From Streptomyces sp. CB02959 (GTDB taxonomy: Bacteria; Actinomycetota; Actinomycetes; Streptomycetales; Streptomycetaceae), in contig NZ_NNBP01000006.1 in assembly GCF_002803155.1 (NCBI RefSeq), positions 109,785 through 173,784 on the forward strand: 64,000 nt of DNA. Direction: 5' to 3'. The position numbers and the translations under genes are program-made. Under the pieces are notes generated by a model that saw nothing but the letters and a program-made list of their open reading frames with translations, had not been told where the DNA came from and ran no database searches. Shown in pieces: positions 52,111-60,377 of the stretch. How positions within the stretch are numbered: position 1 is the stretch's first letter; each line of letters begins with the position of its first letter.

Positions 52111-52209
52111 ACAGGTGGGCCGGGGTACGCCGTGCGGGTCTCCGGCGCCGGTCCCATGATGGAACCAGCGAGGTCCCGGCACTCGGCGGGCGCGGACAGA
52201 GGAGGACCT

Positions 52210-52401
52210 GTGACGACCAATGGCAGTAAGACCCCGGCCGTGCGCCGGCCGGCGGAGCTGTACACCGGTAGCGAGCGGCCCTTCGACGCGGAGGACCTGG
52301 TCAGGGCGTCCGGGCGGGAGCCCACTCCGGAGAGCCTCCAGTGGGCACAGCGCCTGATCGAGGAGAAGGGGCGGGCAGCCCTCGAACGGTATCTGCCGTA
52401 G
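52210..52401 (+). CDS. Small hypothetical protein
   Basis: The 63-residue protein has a GGAGG site four bases before its GTG start. The sequence is polar; the second half is a helix (TPESLQWAQRLIEEKGRAAL) ending ERYLP. There is no signal or membrane segment. Such short soluble proteins are common in Streptomyces; the function is unknown. Confidence 0.75.
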   Translation: MTTNGSKTPAVRRPAELYTGSERPFDAEDLVRASGREPTPESLQWAQRLIEEKGRAALERYLP

Positions 52402-52506
52402 CGGCGGTGCTCCGCCGCCACACATCCGTACGGCCCGGGTGCGACGGCCCCCGGGCCGCGACGTACCCCGCGGGCCCCGCCCCGTCCCCCACTACGCTCT
52501 GCGTGC

Positions 52507-53013
52507 ATGACAATCGAACGCATCGATCCGCCCCGACGTGCCGGTGAGCGGGAGACGCTGCGCGCCTATCTCGACTTCCACCGCGCCACGCTCGCCATGA
52601 AGACCGAGGGACTGACCGACGAGCAGCTGCGACAGCGCGCCATGCCGCCGTCCACGCTCTCCCTGCTCGGTCTGGTCCGGCATATGGCCGAGGTGGAGCG
52701 CACGTGGTTCCGCCGGGTGGTCAACGGCGAGGACATTCCGCTGGTCTGGTCCGACGAGGGCGACTTCCAGGCCGCGTTCGACGACGCCGGCACCACCGGC
52801 GCCTCGGCCTTCGCCGCCTGGCAGGAGGAGGTGGCCCACTCCCGGCGCATCGAGCGGGCCGCCGAGTCCCTAGACCTCACCGCGTACCAACCCCGGTGGG
52901 GCGAGGACGTCTCGCTCCGCCTGATCATGCTGCACATGATCCATGAGTACGCCCGGCACAACGGCCACGCCGACTTCCTCCGCGAGGGCGTCGACGGAAC
53001 CGTAGGCCCCTGA
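52507..53013 (+). CDS. DinB-family protein (DUF664)
   Basis: The 168-residue four-helix-bundle protein shows the DUF664 pattern: LRAYLDFHRATLAMKTEGLT, LVRHMAEVERTWFRRVVNG and MLHMIHEYARHNGHADFLRE. The three His positions (VRHMAEVE, MIHEYARHNGH) are suited to a divalent metal as in DinB/YfiT hydrolases and bacillithiol or mycothiol transferases. The role is otherwise unknown. It is followed by a clear terminator. Confidence 0.9.
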   Translation: MTIERIDPPRRAGERETLRAYLDFHRATLAMKTEGLTDEQLRQRAMPPSTLSLLGLVRHMAEVERTWFRRVVNGEDIPLVWSDEGDFQAAFDDAGTTGASAFAAWQEEVAHSRRIERAAESLDLTAYQPRWGEDVSLRLIMLHMIHEYARHNGHADFLREGVDGTVGP

Positions 53014-53025
53014 CCCCCAACGAAA

Positions 53026-53059
53026 AGAGGTCCCTTTCCACCACGGGAAGGGGACCTCT
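53026..53059 (+). terminator. Terminator after the DinB gene
   Basis: A 14-bp stem (AGAGGTCCCTTTCC with GGAAGGGGACCTCT, one G-U pair) and 6-nt loop lie 13 nt after the stop. Confidence 0.82.
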
Positions 53060-53378
53060 GCGGAGCGCCCGGCCTGCCTTGCACCTGCATCTCCCACCGG
53101 TTGGTGGACGTCTTGCCTTGGACCACGGACGCGCGAACTCCCGCCCGGAGGGCCGGATTTCGATCATGATCACACGGGAATTGCGGGGCGCCTCCCCTCG
53201 ATGACCGCAGGCCGATCACGGCAGCGGATCCCGCCGCAGGAACGCGGAGACCACGGAGGACACGACCGGAAAGTCCCGGTCGGCAGCGACCCGTGCGCAG
53301 TTGGCCGCGGCGGGGTGCGAAAGTGTCCGTCGAGCCACGACGGGCCGCGGGGGCCCGTCCTGACGAGGAGGAACAGGC
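53060..53378. other. Promoter region of the MurJ gene
   Basis: No gene is supported in these 319 bases. The stretch must hold the murJ promoter; no clear -35/-10 pair was identified. A small palindrome, ATCATGAT, occurs near 53163. Confidence 0.5.
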
Positions 53379-55157
53379 ATGGCCGCGCCGCACGAAGAGA
53401 CCGACGGACGAGGAGGACTCCCCGGTCATCCGCCGGACGACACCCTGCCGCTCCGCATGCCCGCACGGCACGCCCCTGCGTCTCCCCGCACGGCGCCCAC
53501 GTCCGAACCCGAACCGAAGGGCGGCACCGCCCGCCTGGCCAAGTCCAGCGCCCTGATGGCGGCGGGCACCATCGTGTCCCGGATCACCGGGTTCCTGCGC
53601 ACGCTCGTCATGGCGGCCGCGATCGGCGTCGGCACCCTCAACGACTCCTACCAGGTCGCCAACACCCTGCCCACGATGATCTACACGTTGGTCGGCGGCG
53701 GGGCGCTGAACGCGGTGTTCGTGCCCCAACTCGTCCGCGCCGTGAAGAACGACAAGGACGGCGGCGAAGCGTACGCCAACCGGCTGCTCACCCTCGTCGT
53801 CGTGGTCCTCGCCGGCGCCACCACGCTCTGCGTGCTGGCCGCGCCGCTCCTGGTCCGCATGATGTCGCCGGACATCGCCGCCGACCCCCAACGGATGGCG
53901 CTCACCGTCGCGTTCGCCCGCTACTGCCTGCCCACCATGTTCTTCATGGGGATCCACGTCGTGCTCGGGCAGATCCTCAACGCCCGTGACCGCTTCGGCG
54001 CGATGATGTGGACCCCGGTCCTCAACAACGTCGTCACCATCGCCGGCTTCGGCGCGTTCATCTGGGCCTTCGGCGGCTTCACCGACTCCGGCGTCGGCCC
54101 GGCGACCATCACCCCCGAGGGGGTCCGGCTCATCGGCCTGGGCACCCTGCTCGGACTGGCCGTACAGGCGCTGGCCATGCTGCCGTATCTGCGGGAGGCC
54201 GGCGTCCGGCTCCGCCCCCGCTTCGACTTCCGCGGACACGGCCTGGGCAAGGCCGTCGGCCTGGCCAAGTGGACGCTGCTGTTCGTGCTCGCGAACCAGG
54301 TCGGCTTGACCGTCGTGACCCAACTCGCCACCAAGGCGGGCGCCACCGCCGAACGCGCCGGCCACACCGGCGCCGGCATCACCGCGTACAACTTCGCCTA
54401 CCAGATATGGCAGATGCCCCAGGCGATCATCACCGTGTCGGTCATGACCGCCGTCCTGCCCCGCATCTCCCGTGCGGCCCACGCGGGCGACGCCACCGCC
54501 GTCCGCGACGACATCTCCTACGGTCTGCGCACCTCCGCCGTCGCGATCGTGCCCTGCGCCTTCGCCTTCCTCGCCCTGGGCACGCCGATGGCCACGCTGC
54601 TCTACGCCAGCTCCGGCACGGAGGGCGCCCAGGGCATCGGCCACGCCCTGATGGCCTTCGGCCTGGGCCTCATCCCCTACTCGGCCCAGTACGTCGTCCT
54701 GCGCGGCTTCTACGCCTACGAGGACACCCGCACGCCCTTCTACAACACCCTGGTCGTCGCCCTCGTCAACGCCGCCGCCTCGGCACTGTGCTTCGCCCTC
54801 CTCCCCGCGCGCTGGGCCGTCACCGGCATGGCCGCCTCCTACGGTCTGGCCTTCGCCGTCGGCATCGCCGTCGCCTGGCGCCGCCTGCGCAAACGGCTCG
54901 GCGGCGACCTGGACGGCGCCCGCATCCTGCGTACCTACACCCGTCTGTGCGTCGCCGCCGCTCCGGCCGCGCTCGCCGCCGGCGCCGCATCCACCGCCCT
55001 GCTCCACGCCGTGGGCACCACCGCCCTGGGCTCCCTGACCGCCCTCCTCGCCGGCACGGTCGTCCTTCTCGGCCTCTTCCTGGCCCTCGCCCGCCTCCTC
55101 AAACTCCCCGAACTCAACGCCCTGTTCACCATGGTCCGCAGCCGACTCGGACGTTGA
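53379..55157 (+). CDS. murJ: MurJ/MviN-family lipid II flippase
   Basis: The 592-residue protein has about 14 membrane helices of the MOP superfamily. Hallmarks are SALMAAGTIVSRITGFLRTL, YQVANTLPTMIYTLVGGGAL, NARDRFGAMMWTPVLNN and QMPQAIITVSVMTAVLPRIS. It moves lipid-linked peptidoglycan precursor across the membrane. The N-terminal 50 residues are polar and disordered (APASPRTAPTSEPEPKGG). The ATG follows a GAGGAGG-like stretch. No parAB, trx or sigma genes flank it as at the usual actinobacterial murJ locus, so it may be a paralog. Confidence 0.93.
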   Translation: MAAPHEETDGRGGLPGHPPDDTLPLRMPARHAPASPRTAPTSEPEPKGGTARLAKSSALMAAGTIVSRITGFLRTLVMAAAIGVGTLNDSYQVANTLPTMIYTLVGGGALNAVFVPQLVRAVKNDKDGGEAYANRLLTLVVVVLAGATTLCVLAAPLLVRMMSPDIAADPQRMALTVAFARYCLPTMFFMGIHVVLGQILNARDRFGAMMWTPVLNNVVTIAGFGAFIWAFGGFTDSGVGPATITPEGVRLIGLGTLLGLAVQALAMLPYLREAGVRLRPRFDFRGHGLGKAVGLAKWTLLFVLANQVGLTVVTQLATKAGATAERAGHTGAGITAYNFAYQIWQMPQAIITVSVMTAVLPRISRAAHAGDATAVRDDISYGLRTSAVAIVPCAFAFLALGTPMATLLYASSGTEGAQGIGHALMAFGLGLIPYSAQYVVLRGFYAYEDTRTPFYNTLVVALVNAAASALCFALLPARWAVTGMAASYGLAFAVGIAVAWRRLRKRLGGDLDGARILRTYTRLCVAAAPAALAAGAASTALLHAVGTTALGSLTALLAGTVVLLGLFLALARLLKLPELNALFTMVRSRLGR

Positions 55158-55408
55158 GCCGACCGGGCACACCGCCTCCGACCGGGACATCGAGCCGAAG
55201 GGCGACAGCCCCTCCCCCAGAGGCGGAACACGTCCTCGGCCATGCCCTTTCCCCACTCCCGGCCCGGGCCCGTCCCTCCCCCTGTGCTCCCTCCGCCGCC
55301 GTGCACGGCGTCCGTCCCGCACCACCAACCGGGCCTCGGCCACTCCCTCGCCCCGCAATGACGGCCGGACTCGATCGGCGACCGCTCCGGGCCACATCTG
55401 ACAGGGCG

Positions 55409-55642
55409 TCATGACCGGTGCCCCTCCCCGGTCATTTCCTTCAGTGCCCTCCGGGCGGCCGGTGCATGGCCGGGGATATCTGCCCAGTAGGGGTGCGTGG
55501 CGATCTGCACGGAGAGCCGCTGGAGCCGACGGCGCAGCACGGTCGTCTGCGCGGGGCTCCGCTCCGCGGCGAGCTGTCGATAGGCGGCGTACCAGGCGGA
55601 TTGAGCCTGTACGAGGTCGGGAGGAAAGGTGTAGTGCGTCAT
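55409..55642 (-). CDS. Small hypothetical protein
   Basis: The 77-residue soluble, helical protein begins MTHYTFPPDLVQAQSAWYAA and then carries a basic segment (TTVLRRRLQRLSVQI). The chosen ATG at 55642 lacks a ribosome site, so translation may be leaderless. Codon use is Streptomyces-like. It reads away from a strong inverted repeat at 55708-55759. Its function is unknown. Confidence 0.65.
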   Translation of the reverse strand: MTHYTFPPDLVQAQSAWYAAYRQLAAERSPAQTTVLRRRLQRLSVQIATHPYWADIPGHAPAARRALKEMTGEGHRS

Positions 55643-55707
55643 GAACCAAATTGCATCACATGTTCGAATTACGGTGCAGCACTCACAAGAGTGAAAGAGC
55701 CGGCGAG

Positions 55708-55759
55708 GTGTGGTCGGGTAGCCGGAGACCATTGCTGATCCCCGGCTACCCGACCACAC
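55708..55759. repeat. Perfect 18-bp inverted repeat
   Basis: GTGTGGTCGGGTAGCCGG (55708-55725) and its exact complement (55742-55759) flank a 16-nt spacer. It lies between the small hypothetical gene and the LLM oxidoreductase, both leftward, so it could terminate unseen rightward transcripts or be a large operator/structured RNA. It is not a tRNA. Confidence 0.8.
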
Positions 55760-55880
55760 GAAGAAGCCATCCAACGGATCGCCACCGAGAACACCACGCC
55801 CAAGCAGCGAGTCGCTCGCACCCAGGTCTCCGCTGCCTCGACGATGCCGCAGTGGCAGCCTTTCGGCTCTCGCCGACCGT

Positions 55881-56729
55881 TCAGGCGACGATGTCGGCGA
55901 GCCGGGTTACTTCGTCGAGGTCGTCTGTGGCGGGGACGAAAATGATCTCGTCGACACCGAGGCCGGCGTACTCCGCGGTGGACTGCTCGACCATGTGCGG
56001 CGTAGTGCAGAGCACCACGTTGCCGGCGATGTCTTCGGGCGCCAGCCGGTAGAAGTCCCGGATGTTCGTCCGGCCGGTCTCGGGGTCGCCCAGTGCGAAG
56101 TAGGCGAGTACGACGAGTTTCGGAGCGCCCTGGCGGCCTGCCTCCCGCCAGGCTCGTTTCGCCGCCTCGAAACTGGGCGCCGTCATGGCCACCGGCAGCG
56201 AACCCCCGATGTAGCCCTCACCCCAGCGCACCATGCGGTCCAGCGCGCGAGCCGAGTACCCGCCGAACAGCATGGGGACTTGCCGGGTTCCCGTCGGCAC
56301 GGCCGGGTTCGGTCCGTCGCCGACCGGCGCGCCGCCCCAGACCTCGCGGTAGGTCGCCAGGTCGGCTTCCAGCCGCCCGCCGCGACCGCGGAGTCCATGC
56401 CCCGGCACGGTGAATTCGTCCTCGCGCGACCCGACCCCGACGCCGAGCGTGAGGCGGCCGCCGGAGGCACCGTCGATGCCCGCGATTTCCTTGGCCAGCA
56501 AGGCAGCGGGCCACGTCGGGGCCAGCAGGACCGCGCTGAGCAGTCCGATCGTGGTGGTCGCCCCGGCCGCGACGGCCAGCGCGACGGTGTCGCTCACACC
56601 CGGGTACGCGTAGCGCCCGGTCGTGGCGAGGGTGGAGAACCCCGCTTCCTCGGCCCGGACCGCCCAGCGTGGAATGGTCGACGCGGTGACGTCGCGGACC
56701 TGATTCGGAAGTCCGATGCCGATCTGCAC
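55881..56729 (-). CDS. LLM-class flavin-dependent oxidoreductase
   Basis: The 282-residue luciferase-like TIM-barrel protein (MQIGIGLPNQ, SGGRLTLGVGVGSREDEF, PMLFGGYSARALDRMVRWGE) uses F420 or FMN. It is shorter than the bacterial luciferase alpha subunit but normal for this actinobacterial subgroup. GGGAGGA precedes the GTG. It lies downstream of the SRPBCC gene on the same strand, 154 bp apart, and is probably under the MarR operators beyond it. The substrate is unknown. Confidence 0.9.
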   Translation of the reverse strand: MQIGIGLPNQVRDVTASTIPRWAVRAEEAGFSTLATTGRYAYPGVSDTVALAVAAGATTTIGLLSAVLLAPTWPAALLAKEIAGIDGASGGRLTLGVGVGSREDEFTVPGHGLRGRGGRLEADLATYREVWGGAPVGDGPNPAVPTGTRQVPMLFGGYSARALDRMVRWGEGYIGGSLPVAMTAPSFEAAKRAWREAGRQGAPKLVVLAYFALGDPETGRTNIRDFYRLAPEDIAGNVVLCTTPHMVEQSTAEYAGLGVDEIIFVPATDDLDEVTRLADIVA

Positions 56730-56883
56730 AGTGATTCCTCCCTGCGGCGGGGTCGATCCTCAAGTCAGGGTCTGCCGGGAAGGGACTCGAAATAGAGACG
56801 TGCCGCCGAGCCCGCGGTCCTGCGCCCGCCGCAGGTCTCGCTACGGGCGGGCCAGCCGGGTGGGGCCGACTCGGCTGGTCGGT

Positions 56884-57336
56884 TCAGACGCCGTTCTCGA
56901 CCAGTGCCTTGAGCCGCGGCAGAGTCTTCTCGATGCCCTCGGCGTTCCGGCGCGGCAACGGTGTGCGCACGAGCAGTCCGCGCATCGGCGAGGTGGAGAG
57001 GTCGCAGGTCTCGGTCACCCGCGTGCCACCGTCGACCTCTTCGAGTTCGTAGCGCCAGCGGTGTTTGCCGGGGTTGCACCACGCGATGCGCCGGTCCGCC
57101 TCGAACTCGACGACCGTGTTGACGATCTGGTAGCGCACACCGAACATCTTCATGGCCGTCTTGAACGTGGCGTTCAGGCCCAGCCGGTCCGGTCCCGAGA
57201 CCGCGTTCTTCACGGTGCCAGAACCGTCGAAATCGGCGTGGCGGTGCGGATTGGCGACTATGGAGAACACCGCCGAAGGTGGTGCGGCGATGACGATGTC
57301 GCGCGAGATCCGGAGTGGACGGGGCGTGGATGACAT
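56884..57336 (-). CDS. SRPBCC-family (polyketide cyclase/dehydrase-like) protein
   Basis: The 150-residue START-like protein shows IVIAAPPSAVFSIVANPHRH, the FDGSGTVKNAVSGPDRLGLN segment and TRVTETCDLSTSPM. The fold binds hydrophobic ligands. The ATG at 57336 follows AGGAG at 5 nt. It is divergent from the MarR gene, with the two palindromic operators between and inside them, so it is probably MarR-repressed and works with the downstream LLM oxidoreductase. Confidence 0.88.
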   Translation of the reverse strand: MSSTPRPLRISRDIVIAAPPSAVFSIVANPHRHADFDGSGTVKNAVSGPDRLGLNATFKTAMKMFGVRYQIVNTVVEFEADRRIAWCNPGKHRWRYELEEVDGGTRVTETCDLSTSPMRGLLVRTPLPRRNAEGIEKTLPRLKALVENGV

Positions 57337-57374
57337 GCGGTCTCCTGGTTCGCCTGTTGCGGGCCGAAGCACTA

Positions 57375-57428
57375 CATGACAGCATGCTGTCATGTCCGAC
57401 AAGCTAACGACACGACAGCATGCTGTCA
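57375..57428. promoter_or_regulatory. Twin MarR operators
   Basis: The 20-bp perfect palindrome CATGACAGCATGCTGTCATG (57375-57394) overlaps the MarR start codon (57392-57394). The same 14-bp core GACAGCATGCTGTC recurs at 57414-57427 inside the coding sequence, 36 bp (about 3.5 helical turns) away. The repetition and symmetry argue strongly for autoregulation and control of the divergent gene. Confidence 0.85.
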
Positions 57429-57874
57429 AGAGTGCCGATCGAACCTGTGACGCCTACAGCGCACTGATCGACCAGGTCGGCAGACTCACCAACGTCGTCG
57501 AGGCGATCGGCAACGGCATCGCCCGACCCACTGGCCAGAGCCTGGCGCGCTGGCAGGTCCTCGCCGAGGTCGAAGAAGAAGCCGCCCCCGTCGGGACCAT
57601 CGCCTGCCGGCTCGGCCACACGCGCCAAAGCGTCCAGCGTGTGGCGGACCTCCTTGTCGCCGACGAACTCGCCCGCTACCGCCCCAATCCCGCGCACCAG
57701 CGGGCCAAGCTGCTCGAAGTCACCCCGACCGGCCGCGCCGCCCTGCACAGGATGCAGGCGGCCTACGCCCAACTCGCCCTCCGCACCACCGAAGGGCTCG
57801 ACCCCGAGAGGCTGGAGCTCGCACGCGAGACCCTCGGCGAACTGCAACGCCGCCTCGAATCCGAACTACCCTGA
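57392..57874 (+). CDS. MarR-family transcriptional regulator
   Basis: The 160-residue winged-helix protein shows HTH GTIACRLGHTRQSVQRVADL, a short wing (YRPNPAHQRAKLLEVTPTGR) and dimer helices at both ends. The ATG lies within one operator palindrome and has no ribosome site, so the mRNA is probably leaderless; no other in-frame ATG or GTG is close. It is divergent from the SRPBCC/LLM genes and is presumed to repress them. Confidence 0.9.
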   Translation: MSDKLTTRQHAVKSADRTCDAYSALIDQVGRLTNVVEAIGNGIARPTGQSLARWQVLAEVEEEAAPVGTIACRLGHTRQSVQRVADLLVADELARYRPNPAHQRAKLLEVTPTGRAALHRMQAAYAQLALRTTEGLDPERLELARETLGELQRRLESELP

Positions 57875-58068
57875 CCCGCCAGGCTCTCGAACCCACGCCG
57901 CCGACCGATGGAGACCAGGAACTCCAACCCGGGCCGGCGCCTCTCCGTCACCATCCCGAACGCGGTCCCACCCCCGCGCCGCCTCGCGGACTCGCGCACG
58001 TCAAGATCACGTACGGATCCGCGGTACCACCGTCAGGACCCTTGGCGGACAGCGGATATAACGCAGGG

Positions 58069-58656
58069 GTGGAAGAAAAGCCCGCCCTGCCGCCCAGCCC
58101 GTCGCTGACCGCCTTCGGCCTGCTGCTCGCCGCGGGTGTGCTCGCGCTGGCCGTCTGGCTGGTGTCCTTGCTCTGGGGCCCGTTCGCCTATCGCGCGGCG
58201 CTGGCCGGCACTCCGGGCACCCTCACCGCGCCCCACTGCCACATCACCGGCAGCGGCAAGTACAGCAGGCGCGACTGCACCGGCACGTTCGTCGCCCTGG
58301 AGGGCCCGTTCACCGATGCCTCGGCACACGCCTACGAGGTCGCGCGCTTCGACGACAGCCCGATCAGGCTGCAGCGCCGGTCCGACGGCGGTTACACCCA
58401 GCCCCTTTTGCCGCGCGCCGCGACGATCCTCGCCGTCGTCTTCGGCGTCGTGAGCGGCGCGGCGGCACTGCTGCTCTTCCTGTGCCTGCTGCCCCTGCGG
58501 GTCTCCTTCGGCAAGGGCGCACGGCTCAGCGCGAATCCGCAGCCCTGGGGTGCGCTGCTGTGGCTGCTCAGCAGGGTGTCCGCGGGTGCGGCGGCCGCGG
58601 CGGCCGTCTGCCTCATCATGGTGGCCGTGCTCGCGGTGGCCGAACGGTTCCTGTGA
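58069..58656 (+). CDS. Hypothetical membrane protein
   Basis: The 195-residue protein has three hydrophobic helices: near 15-40 (TAFGLLLAAGVLALAVWLVS), near 120-145 (TILAVVFGVVSGAAALLLFL) and at the C-terminus (AAAAAAVCLIMVAVLAVAE). An exterior loop between the first two contains a Cys pair (APHCHITGSGKYSRRDCTG) that probably forms a disulfide. The GTG at 58069 is chosen; TTG at 58042 is a less likely start. No family is recognised. Confidence 0.7.
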   Translation: MEEKPALPPSPSLTAFGLLLAAGVLALAVWLVSLLWGPFAYRAALAGTPGTLTAPHCHITGSGKYSRRDCTGTFVALEGPFTDASAHAYEVARFDDSPIRLQRRSDGGYTQPLLPRAATILAVVFGVVSGAAALLLFLCLLPLRVSFGKGARLSANPQPWGALLWLLSRVSAGAAAAAAVCLIMVAVLAVAERFL

Positions 58657-58695
58657 TGCCGGACGGCCACGACGGGCCGACCTCCGAGCGGCCGT

Positions 58696-59154
58696 TCAGA
58701 GGTCGGTCTTGATCTTCTTCATGGTCAGGTGCGACTCCACCCGGAGGACGCCGCGCAGGCCCGTGAGCTTGCCGGTCAGGAACGCCTCGTAGGCGGCGTG
58801 GTCGGCGACCGTGACGCGGAGGAAGTAGTCCGGGCGACCGAAGAACCGGCGCAGTTCGATGACTTCCTCATAGGACGCCACGGTGTCCTCGAACTCCTCG
58901 ACGGTCTCCCGATCGGTGGCGTACACCTCGACGTCGACCAGGACCTCCAGGCCCCGACCGACCGCCGCGGGATCGATGACGGCCCGGTAGCCGGCGATGA
59001 CCCCGACCTCCTCCAGACGCTTGACCCGGCGCAGGCACGGCGGCGGAGTCAGCCCCACGCGCTTGGCCAGCTCGACGTTGGTCAGCCGCCCGTCCTGGCG
59101 CAGATGAAACAAAATTTCGCGGTCGATGGCATCGAGGTCAATTTCATTGCTCAC
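58696..59154 (-). CDS. Lrp/AsnC-family regulator
   Basis: The 152-residue protein has an N-terminal HTH (IDREILFHLRQDGRLTNVEL, RVGLTPPPCLRRVKRLEE) and a C-terminal RAM ligand domain (GRPDYFLRVTVADHAAYEAF). Such proteins sense amino acids. It is divergent from azlCD with a 62-bp AT-rich intergenic region, so it very likely controls the exporter. GTG start. Confidence 0.94.
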   Translation of the reverse strand: MSNEIDLDAIDREILFHLRQDGRLTNVELAKRVGLTPPPCLRRVKRLEEVGVIAGYRAVIDPAAVGRGLEVLVDVEVYATDRETVEEFEDTVASYEEVIELRRFFGRPDYFLRVTVADHAAYEAFLTGKLTGLRGVLRVESHLTMKKIKTDL

Positions 59155-59216
59155 AGATTGATTCTACGGGCATAATCAGCAACCATATAAGATCCATTTG
59201 GTCGTAAAATTTCGGC

Positions 59217-59969
59217 ATGGCAATACCCTCGGCCGCCGTCGACGCTCCCGCTCGGCCCGCGCCTCCCGCACCCTCGCCCCGGCTGCCGCCCCAGGCCCGG
59301 GCCGCCTTCAAGGACTCCACCTCCGTGGGCCTCGGCCTCGTCCCGCTCGGCCTCGCCTTCGGCGTCCTCGTCGCCCACTCCGGTCTGGCCTGGTGGTGGG
59401 CGAGCCTCTTCACCACCCTGATCTACGCCGGATCGTTCGAGTTCCTGCTCATCGGCCTGGTCACCGCCGTCGCGCCGCTGGCGACGATCGCCCTGACCGC
59501 CTTCCTCGTCAACATCCGGCACGTCTTCTACGCGCTCTCGTTCCCCCTGCACCGCGTCGAGGGCCGGCTCGCCAAGACCTACAGCACCTTCTCGCTCACC
59601 GACGAGGCATACGCGCTGTCCACCGGCGAGCGGGCCCGGTCCTGGCCCAGCCGCCGCATTCTGTGGCTCCAGTTGTTCATGCACCTGTACTGGGCCGGCA
59701 GCGCCACTGCCGGGGCACTGCTCGGCTCGCTGATCCCCGACGGCGTCACCGGACTGGACTTCGCCCTGACCGCCCTGTTCGCCGTGCTGGCCCTCGACGC
59801 CATCCGGGACCGTCGCGGCGATCTGCCCACCCCCGCCCTCGCCCTGATCAGCGCCCTGGTCGCCCGCCTCGCCTTTCCCGAGCAGCTGCTCCCGGCCGCG
59901 TTCGCCCTGTTCACCGCTGGGCTCCTGGCCCGCCACTTCGTCACCGGCAGGAGGGCCGCCCGTGCCTGA
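59217..59969 (+). CDS. azlC: Branched-chain amino-acid exporter, large subunit
   Basis: The 250-residue AzlC-family membrane protein shows GLVPLGLAFGVLVAHSGLAW, YAGSFEFLLIGLVTAVAPLA, and VNIRHVFYALSFPLHRVEG followed by STFSLTDEAYAL. With AzlD it exports leucine, isoleucine and valine (as BrnFE does). The N-terminal 25 residues are Pro-rich. The stop overlaps azlD by 8 bp. Lrp control is inferred from the divergent neighbour. Confidence 0.94.
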   Translation: MAIPSAAVDAPARPAPPAPSPRLPPQARAAFKDSTSVGLGLVPLGLAFGVLVAHSGLAWWWASLFTTLIYAGSFEFLLIGLVTAVAPLATIALTAFLVNIRHVFYALSFPLHRVEGRLAKTYSTFSLTDEAYALSTGERARSWPSRRILWLQLFMHLYWAGSATAGALLGSLIPDGVTGLDFALTALFAVLALDAIRDRRGDLPTPALALISALVARLAFPEQLLPAAFALFTAGLLARHFVTGRRAARA

Positions 59970-60291
59970 CACCCCGTACCTCATCGCCGCGGTGGCCGTC
60001 TCCGCCGCCGTCACCTGGGCCCTGCGCGCCCTCCCCTTCGCGGCCCTCGCCCCGCTGCGCGCGAGCCGGACCGTCCGGTACCTCAGCCACCGCATGCCCG
60101 CCGGCGTCATGGTCATCCTGCTCGTCTACTGCCTGCGCGACCTGCCGGTGACCGAACCGCGGGCGCTCGCCCCGCTGGTGGCCCTGGCCGTCACGATCGG
60201 TCTGCACCTGTGGCGCCGCAACGCCCTGTTGAGCATCCTCTGCGGCACCACCGTCCACGTCGTCCTGGCGAGCACGCTCTTCGCCCACTGA
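59962..60291 (+). CDS. azlD: Branched-chain amino-acid exporter, small subunit
   Basis: The 109-residue AzlD-family protein has four membrane helices and the typical segment YLSHRMPAGVMVILLVYCLR. It overlaps azlC by 8 bp (GTG start) and completes the exporter. Confidence 0.93.
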   Translation: MPDTPYLIAAVAVSAAVTWALRALPFAALAPLRASRTVRYLSHRMPAGVMVILLVYCLRDLPVTEPRALAPLVALAVTIGLHLWRRNALLSILCGTTVHVVLASTLFAH

Positions 60292-60338
60292 GCGCCCACC
60301 GGAGCCTTGCTGGGCGGGTGCCGGCTTCGTCGACGGGC

Positions 60339-60369
60339 TTGACCCTCCGGTTACCGGAGGCCCTACGGT
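60339..60369 (+). promoter_or_regulatory. MerR-type promoter with spacer dyad
   Basis: A -35 TTGACC (60339-60344) and a -10 TACGGT (60364-60369) are separated by 19 bp. The spacer region is centred on the perfect dyad CCTCCGGT-T-ACCGGAGG (60344-60360). The elongated spacer and central dyad are the hallmark of MerR-activated promoters. The ATG at 60378 lies about where transcription should start, predicting a leaderless mRNA. Confidence 0.85.
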
Positions 60370-60377
60370 CCTGAGAC

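Noticed and set aside
48670..52425. A 1251-residue leftward frame across the SpoIIE gene
   Set aside because: Only the C-terminal VOC protein is real; the remainder is antisense to the well-supported PAS-GAF-phosphatase gene.
52566..55649. A 1027-residue leftward frame opposite MurJ
   Set aside because: Low-complexity Gly/Asp/Gln content and no domain; MurJ on the plus strand is clear.
55700..55770. Possible tRNA in the long inverted repeat
   Set aside because: The stem is a single uninterrupted 18-bp hairpin; no cloverleaf, anticodon arm or CCA pattern fits.
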